Shown here: positions 6,576 to 7,098 of the stretch, piece after piece | Layout of the letters: every line of letters begins with the position of its first letter | How positions within the stretch are numbered: position 1 is the first letter of the stretch | Origin: Trueperaceae bacterium | Lineage (GTDB): Bacteria; Deinococcota; Deinococci; Deinococcales; Trueperaceae | Assembly: GCA_024636105.1 (NCBI GenBank) | Contig: JAGXHO010000117.1 | Coordinates: 1-7,098 of the forward strand | DNA length: 7,098 bases | Reading direction: 5' to 3' | Translations under genes and position numbers: made by a program | Notes under the pieces: model-generated | The model's database searches: none | Told to the model about the DNA's origin: nothing | Seen by the model: only the letters and a program-made list of their open reading frames with translations

Positions 6576-7098
6576 ATGTGGCTCACGGGCATCGTCAGCA
6601 TGTTCGGGCTGGTCGCCACGATCGCTTGGGTCGCCACCGACGTGCGCGCAGATCAGGACGCCATGGAGACGGTGCTGGCCCTCGAGTCGCGGGTCGACGC
6701 GCTCGGACCGGCCAGCACCCGGTTGCTCGTCGGGCCCACGTCGTCCTCGATGGTCGACGTGTTCCGTAGCGAGGTGGTCGGCGTTCGGGCTGCCCTGGGT
6801 ACCCTCGTCGTCATCGACGAGGAGGTGGTGCGGCCGGTCGACGCGGCCCTCGCGGACCTCGCCGAGTTCGTCGTCCAGCAGATCGAGCTCGACGGCGTCG
6901 ACGCGATCGCTGACGGCCCCGCGCTGGACGCGCCCGAACTGCCGGTGGGCGTGGCCGCGGCTCTGCGGACGGCGACCTCGCTCAACGACCGACTTCACGC
7001 AAACATGATGGACCTCCTCGGCGCAGCTCAGGCCACCCATCGCATCGGCGAAGTGGGCGCCGCGATCCGCATCGGCATCGTGGGCGTCGCGTTGGCGC
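6576..7098 (+). CDS. Membrane-anchored probable sensor protein, N-terminal part (partial)
   Basis: An open frame runs from ATG 6576 to the window edge (174 codons, no stop). The product starts with a transmembrane helix (about residues 2-20, TGIVSMFGLVATIAWVA), continues with a 140-residue mainly helical, acidic region without cysteines, and enters a second hydrophobic segment at about 163 (AAIRIGIVGVALA), where the window ends. This helix-loop-helix layout is typical of the extracytoplasmic sensing part of histidine kinases, chemoreceptors or GGDEF proteins, but no output domain is visible, so function is not assigned. Codons have the high G/C third positions of the other genes, which favours this frame over the antisense frames. 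A longer version from GTG 6468 would add 36 residues before the helix; ATG 6576 is preferred because of the -10-like box just upstream. Confidence 0.65.
   Translation, partial: MWLTGIVSMFGLVATIAWVATDVRADQDAMETVLALESRVDALGPASTRLLVGPTSSSMVDVFRSEVVGVRAALGTLVVIDEEVVRPVDAALADLAEFVVQQIELDGVDAIADGPALDAPELPVGVAAALRTATSLNDRLHANMMDLLGAAQATHRIGEVGAAIRIGIVGVALA

Noticed and set aside
6405..7040. Minus-strand open frame (211 codons) opposite the partial sensor gene
   Set aside because: The plus-strand frame has a coherent topology (two membrane segments, helical middle), high G/C at third positions and a -10-like box. The antisense frame has neither motifs nor a start signal.
1..7098. CRISPR array, tRNA or rRNA genes, toxin-antitoxin or defence modules
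   Set aside because: I read both strands and saw no regularly spaced repeats, cloverleaf-type sequences, or motifs of defence enzymes. The complete genes are housekeeping or membrane proteins.

Overview
This window is GC-rich bacterial chromosome (roughly 70% GC by eye), densely packed with housekeeping genes. Third codon positions are strongly G/C, and GTG and TTG starts are common. Three features together suggest a high-GC member of the Deinococcota, perhaps Truepera-like: a short HisG paired with HisZ, TANNNT -10 boxes lying 7-10 bases before start codons that lack a Shine-Dalgarno sequence, and an Asd with the LRLYASPRSAG stretch. Other high-GC phyla are not excluded; this is an inference from sequence style without any database search.

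Left part (1-1651, + strand): a CorA-family divalent-cation transporter is followed, after a short gap, by a small DinB/YfiT-like four-helix protein with a good Shine-Dalgarno sequence. The DinB-like gene meets hisG tail to tail with a 7-base overlap.

Centre (1645-5130, - strand): a tightly coupled four-gene unit is transcribed right to left as proB (glutamate 5-kinase), a DUF4345-like four-helix membrane protein, hisZ (regulatory subunit of ATP phosphoribosyltransferase) and hisG (short-form catalytic subunit). Every junction is a 4-base stop/start overlap (ATGA, TTGA, GTGA), so the reading frames are probably translationally coupled. The unit combines the first step of proline synthesis with the first step of histidine synthesis. 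proA is not next to proB.

Right of centre (5131-6180): a 48-base divergent intergenic region separates proB from asd (aspartate-semialdehyde dehydrogenase, + strand). Each gene has a -10-like box only 7-8 bases before its start codon and no Shine-Dalgarno sequence, which is the arrangement of back-to-back leaderless promoters.

Right end (6181-7098): asd is followed by a truncated N-terminal piece of an IS5-type transposase, then a short patch of lower GC, then the start of a membrane-anchored protein with an N-terminal transmembrane helix and an extracytoplasmic helical region. That gene runs off the window and looks like the sensor part of a signalling protein, but its output domain is not visible.

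I found no tRNA, rRNA, CRISPR array or complete mobile element, and no convincing evidence of a new multi-gene system. The most distinctive points are the symmetric leaderless promoters, the mixed proline/histidine operon containing an uncharacterised membrane protein, and the IS remnant next to the partial sensor gene.
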